A DNA stretch of 37,092 nt. Origin: Deltaproteobacteria bacterium. GTDB lineage: Bacteria; Desulfobacterota; Syntrophia; Syntrophales; UBA8958. The stretch lies in contig JAKQIZ010000001.1 in NCBI GenBank assembly GCA_029561465.1, positions 1 to 37,092 on the forward strand. Direction: 5' to 3'. The notes under the pieces are model-generated. The model made no database searches and had not been told where the DNA came from. It worked only from the letters and a program-made list of their open reading frames with translations. The translations under genes were made by a program, and so were the position numbers. Positions 34,350 through 37,092 of this stretch are shown piece by piece (position 1 is the stretch's first letter; each line of letters opens with the position of its first letter).

Positions 34350-34371
34350 TTTAGAGCCGAGAGGAGGAAAG

Positions 34372-34812
34372 ATGACGAGAAGATACGAAACCATCTTCAT
34401 TACCCCCGCTGACATTCCTGATGAGGAACTGCAGACCTTGATAGATAGGTGCGCTGCGATCATTACCGGTCGTAAAGGCCTGCTGGTCAAGGTGGAAAAA
34501 TGGGGCAAGCGTAAGCTGGCCTATGAAATCAAGAAGCAGCTTCGTGGTTTTTACGTGCTGCTGGATTTCGCTGGCCAAACGGACATTGTCAATGAACTGG
34601 AAAGAAATTTCAAGATTGACGACAAGATTCTCAAATACATGACTGTGAAGAAAGACGAGGTTGTCGATCTCCAGGCCCTGGAAGGAGAATTGAGCGCCGC
34701 CGCCCCGGAAGCCAAACCATTGGAGAGTGCTGCCCCGGCCGCATCTGAGGAAAAAGAGGCCGCCGGAAATGATTCCACGTTAGCAGTAACGCCAACGTCA
34801 TCAGGAGAATAA
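34372..34812 (+). CDS. rpsF: 30S ribosomal protein S6
   Basis: A 146-residue S6. The ATG at 34372 follows GAGGAGGAAAG. The core fold is clear: [48 protein letters not shown], and [14 protein letters not shown]. Beyond residue ~110 it has an Ala/Glu/Pro-rich, acidic tail ([20 protein letters not shown]) that is longer than the ~95-130 residues usual for S6. S6 binds 16S rRNA as a dimer with S18, encoded 14 bases downstream. A longer frame to 34132 is only leader and overlaps the cyclase gene. Confidence 0.98.
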   Translation: MTRRYETIFITPADIPDEELQTLIDRCAAIITGRKGLLVKVEKWGKRKLAYEIKKQLRGFYVLLDFAGQTDIVNELERNFKIDDKILKYMTVKKDEVVDLQALEGELSAAAPEAKPLESAAPAASEEKEAAGNDSTLAVTPTSSGE

Positions 34813-34826
34813 GTGGAGAAGAGGAA

Positions 34827-35090
34827 ATGACACCTGTAAGAAGCCCAAGGCCGCAACGGCCGCAAAAGAAGTTTTTTCACCGGCGAAAATTCTGCCGGTT
34901 CTGTACGGATTCCAATCTGAAGATAGACTACAAGGATCCCCACACATTGCGGGACTTCGTCACCGAGCGGGGAAAGATCATGCCGAGAAGGATAACGGGG
35001 AATTGCTCCAAACACCAGCGTGCCCTGACTCTGGCCGTAAAGCGGGCCCGGATGATAGCCCTGCTTCCCTTTGCCGTATCCGAAAGCTGA
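34827..35090 (+). CDS. rpsR: 30S ribosomal protein S18
   Basis: An 87-residue S18. Typical motifs are [64 protein letters not shown]. Cys23 and Cys26 (CRFC) and the Cys in GNCSKHQ suggest a zinc-binding (C+) form. GAGAAGAGGAA precedes the ATG. Second gene of the rpsF operon. Confidence 0.98.
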   Translation: MTPVRSPRPQRPQKKFFHRRKFCRFCTDSNLKIDYKDPHTLRDFVTERGKIMPRRITGNCSKHQRALTLAVKRARMIALLPFAVSES

Positions 35091-35168
35091 TATTCACCAG
35101 GTTCGGCTGTCGCCCGGCCAATTCGCCCCCTCGGGCGTCCCGGCCGGTATGGAGATGGTTAAACGGGC

Positions 35169-36149
35169 ATGACCGGGGAGGAAGGAAGAAACAGCCTCAT
35201 GATCCGGGGGATCTTCCGAGGTACATTAACTACCTCGCTCTTCTTTCTAACCGTGGCGCTGGTACCTTTTCTCAGTTCCATGCTGCTGATTTTCATTCCG
35301 TTCCCGGTATGTTTCTCCTTTGCAAAGCTCGGCCGGACCGGCGGCCTGGCCGTATTAATCTTTTCCCTGCTTATCCTCGTCGTGGTGCAGCACACCATTG
35401 CTTCGCAGGTATCTATGACTGCGTTTATCATCCTGGGAGGTCTGGGGATGATCATCTCGGAATTCTTGAAGAGGAACCTCACCGTGGGGTGGACGGTTTC
35501 CCTAGCGGCCGCCACCGGGACTCTCATCATGGGTACAATGATCCTTGCAAGCAGCATGATGCACGGAAAGACTCCTGGGGATCATATCTATCATTATGTG
35601 CAGGCAATGGTGGCGGAAAACATCAAATTGTATGGCGAGCTCGACCTGCCCGCCGAACAGTTGAAGTTCCTGAAAGATAATTCCACTCGGATAGCCAGGG
35701 TTCTAAAGTATACTTTTCCGGCCCTGTCCCTTATCGGTATCTCCATCATCGTCCTGATCAACGTCCTTGTATCTCGAGCAGTTTTCAGGCTCCGAGCGAT
35801 CCCCTTCCCGGACTTCGGCAACCTGACCCGCTGGAAGGCCGTGGAGCACCTCGTCTGGCTATTTATCCTATCCGGAATCGGTCTTCTGATCCCCCTGGCG
35901 GAGATCAAATTCCTGTCCCTGAATATCCTCGCCATCTGCTTGTTTGTTTATTTCCTTCAGGGTCTGGCGATCGGCGAATTTTTCTTCCACAAGAGAAAGG
36001 CGCCCTTTTTCCTGCGCTTCCTTTTCTATTTTCTCATTATGATTCAACAGTATCTCATGTTGTTAATCGCTGCCGCCGGTCTTTTCGATCTGTGGCTCGA
36101 TTTTCGCAAACTCTCCACACCAGCGCCAAAAGTTAACAAAAACCCTTAG
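35169..36149 (+). CDS. DUF2232 family membrane protein
   Basis: A 326-residue protein with about eight membrane helices (for example SLFFLTVALVPFLSSMLLIF, GGLAVLIFSLLILVVVQHTI, AFIILGGLGMIISEFL, YTFPALSLIGISIIVLINVL, LFILSGIGLLIPLAEIKFLS, FLFYFLIMIQQYLMLLIAAA). DUF2232 (YybS-like) proteins lie between rpsR and rplI in many bacteria; their role is unproven. The start is uncertain: the ATG at 35169 has GGAG 13 bases ahead, and a second ATG at 35199 is preceded by GGAGGAAGGAAG. The conserved position in a ribosomal protein operon is the main hint at function. Confidence 0.85.
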   Translation: MTGEEGRNSLMIRGIFRGTLTTSLFFLTVALVPFLSSMLLIFIPFPVCFSFAKLGRTGGLAVLIFSLLILVVVQHTIASQVSMTAFIILGGLGMIISEFLKRNLTVGWTVSLAAATGTLIMGTMILASSMMHGKTPGDHIYHYVQAMVAENIKLYGELDLPAEQLKFLKDNSTRIARVLKYTFPALSLIGISIIVLINVLVSRAVFRLRAIPFPDFGNLTRWKAVEHLVWLFILSGIGLLIPLAEIKFLSLNILAICLFVYFLQGLAIGEFFFHKRKAPFFLRFLFYFLIMIQQYLMLLIAAAGLFDLWLDFRKLSTPAPKVNKNP

Positions 36150-36169
36150 CAATAAATTAGGAGGATAAG

Positions 36170-36616
36170 ATGAAAGTCATATTGAAAGAAAATCTGGAAG
36201 ACCTGGGAAAGATCGGCGATATCGTGAACGTTTCCGATGGATTTGCCAGAAATTACTTGATTCCGAAGGGTTTCGCCGCCGAAGCAACCAGTAAATCCAT
36301 TCAGTCCCTCGAACATGAGCGCAAACGGATACTCCAAAAAGCGGAAAAGGAGAAGCAACAAGCTGCCGCTCTCGTGGAAAAGCTTGCCGGGTTCACCTGT
36401 GTCATTGCTAGGCGGGTGGGGGAACAGGATAAGCTCTTTGGTTCCGTGAACAACAAGGACATCGAAAAGGCCTTGAAGGAAATGGGCCTGGAAATCGACC
36501 GTAAAACCATCGTCATGTCCGAACCGATCAAGACCCTGGGGGAATTCCCGGTGAAAATCAAACTTCCCGCCGGTTTGGCGGCGGAAATCAACATTCAGGT
36601 CGTAAAGGAAGGATAA
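36170..36616 (+). CDS. rplI: 50S ribosomal protein L9
   Basis: A 148-residue L9, the normal length. The N-terminal rRNA-binding domain reads MKVILKENLEDLGKIGDIVN, then VSDGFARNYLIPKGFAAEAT. The long connecting helix is the Lys/Glu/Gln-rich stretch at ~45-80. The C-terminal domain has GEQDKLFGSVNNKDIEKALK and KTLGEFPVKIKL. AGGAGGATAAG precedes the ATG. Confidence 0.98.
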   Translation: MKVILKENLEDLGKIGDIVNVSDGFARNYLIPKGFAAEATSKSIQSLEHERKRILQKAEKEKQQAAALVEKLAGFTCVIARRVGEQDKLFGSVNNKDIEKALKEMGLEIDRKTIVMSEPIKTLGEFPVKIKLPAGLAAEINIQVVKEG

Positions 36617-36627
36617 AGGATAAAACC

Positions 36628-37092
36628 TTGCCGGACGCCAGAGAGACAGATTTCTCGCTTCATCGCATCCCTCCCCAGAACATCGAGGCGGAACAATCCG
36701 TTCTGGGAGGGATACTCCTTGACAACCAGGGATTGAACGCCGTTCTCGAGGTCATTACCGGCCGTGATTTTTACAGCGAGGCCCACCGCCGGATCTTCGA
36801 AGCGATGATCAATCTATCCGAACGCGGCGAACCGGTGGACCTCATTACCTTGAGCAGCATCCTCAAGGACCGGACACAACTCGACAAGGCAGGCGGTGCG
36901 GCCTATCTCGCCGGTCTGGTGGACAACGTGCCGTCGGCGGCCAATATCGTTCACTACGCTAAGATAGTCAAAGAAAAAGCTATCTTGCGCGGCCTGATCA
37001 ATACCGCCACAGAGATCCTCGGCAAGACCTACGCCCCCGGCGCGGATGTGGATACGGTCCTCGATGAGGCGGAACAGGCCATCTTCGAAATC
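36628..37092 (+). CDS. dnaB: Replicative DNA helicase DnaB, N-terminal part (cut by window end)
   Basis: The frame starts at a TTG (36628-36630) after AAGGATAAAACC and stays open for 155 codons to the window edge. The product begins LPDARETDFSLHRIPPQNIE AEQSVLGGILLDNQGLNAVL and continues with FYSEAHRRIFEAMINLSERG EPVDLITL and AYLAGLVDNVPSAANIVHYA KIVKEKAILRGLI. This is the N-terminal primase-binding domain of DnaB; the RecA-like motor lies beyond the edge. DnaB after rplI is the common order. No ATG is suitable, so TTG is taken as start. Confidence 0.95.
   Translation, partial: MPDARETDFSLHRIPPQNIEAEQSVLGGILLDNQGLNAVLEVITGRDFYSEAHRRIFEAMINLSERGEPVDLITLSSILKDRTQLDKAGGAAYLAGLVDNVPSAANIVHYAKIVKEKAILRGLINTATEILGKTYAPGADVDTVLDEAEQAIFEI

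Noticed and set aside
1-37092. CRISPR array, prophage, toxin-antitoxin or other defence island
   Set aside because: No regularly spaced direct repeats, phage structural genes or recognisable toxin/antitoxin pairs were found on reading both strands.

Overview
The window reads as a chromosomal segment of a diderm, Gram-negative bacterium, most likely a deltaproteobacterium in the broad sense (Syntrophales/Desulfobacterota-like). The reasons are the Kdo/Lpt lipopolysaccharide genes, the rpoN-hpf-ptsN-hprK-rapZ order, the RND/TolC efflux set, a P-domain autotransporter and the style of the intergenic repeats. This placement is inferred from gene content and order; no marker-gene comparison was possible. 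No phage, insertion sequence, CRISPR array or tRNA was recognised.

Layout. 1-2112: 3' part of a large autotransporter with a protease-type P-domain. 2258-2464: a hairpin repeat abutting the broken 5' end of a beta-keto acid cleavage (DUF849) gene. 2559-10968 (minus): an envelope operon in the order exported beta-CASP metallo-hydrolase, TolC, membrane-fusion protein, RND pump, patatin-like lipoprotein. 11206-11925: wreck of an L-serine dehydratase gene. 11950-12885: a YtfJ/redoxin-like membrane-anchored protein and a convergent, apparently frameshifted Cys-rich small gene. 12985-17489 (minus): coaBC, family-4 uracil-DNA glycosylase, NfeD protease, slipin and a small membrane protein, read from a good sigma-70 promoter. 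17691-19019 (plus): M23 endopeptidase from a back-to-back promoter. 19218-29409 (minus): a long array xerD - TPR protein - kdsA - kdsC - lptC - lptA - lptB - rpoN - hpf - ptsN - hprK - rapZ. 29703-30522: broken metallo-beta-lactamase-fold gene. 30523-31062: non-coding with a second repeat-like structure. 31063-34162 (minus): GAF/adenylate cyclase, a 58-residue small protein and a small lipoprotein. 34283-37092 (plus): the rpsF-rpsR-DUF2232-rplI-dnaB operon, with dnaB cut by the window edge.

How the genes work together. Kdo-8-P is made by KdsA, dephosphorylated by KdsC and ends up in LPS, which LptC/LptA/LptB help move to the outer membrane. RpoN, the PTS-Ntr protein PtsN, the short HPr kinase and RapZ form the usual nitrogen/carbon/envelope control cluster, but the HPr and Enzyme I partners are not in the window. 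NfeD and slipin form the classic membrane-protease/stomatin pair. The efflux operon makes a complete tripartite pump.

Most of the window is ordinary housekeeping. The parts most worth a second look are the beta-CASP nuclease-like enzyme with a clear export signal at the head of the efflux operon, three separate gene wrecks of catabolic enzymes, the two repeat-like elements, the cyclase-linked small genes (one of only 58 residues), and a hairpin with a CCG loop in front of rpsF that fits an S6:S18 autoregulatory site.
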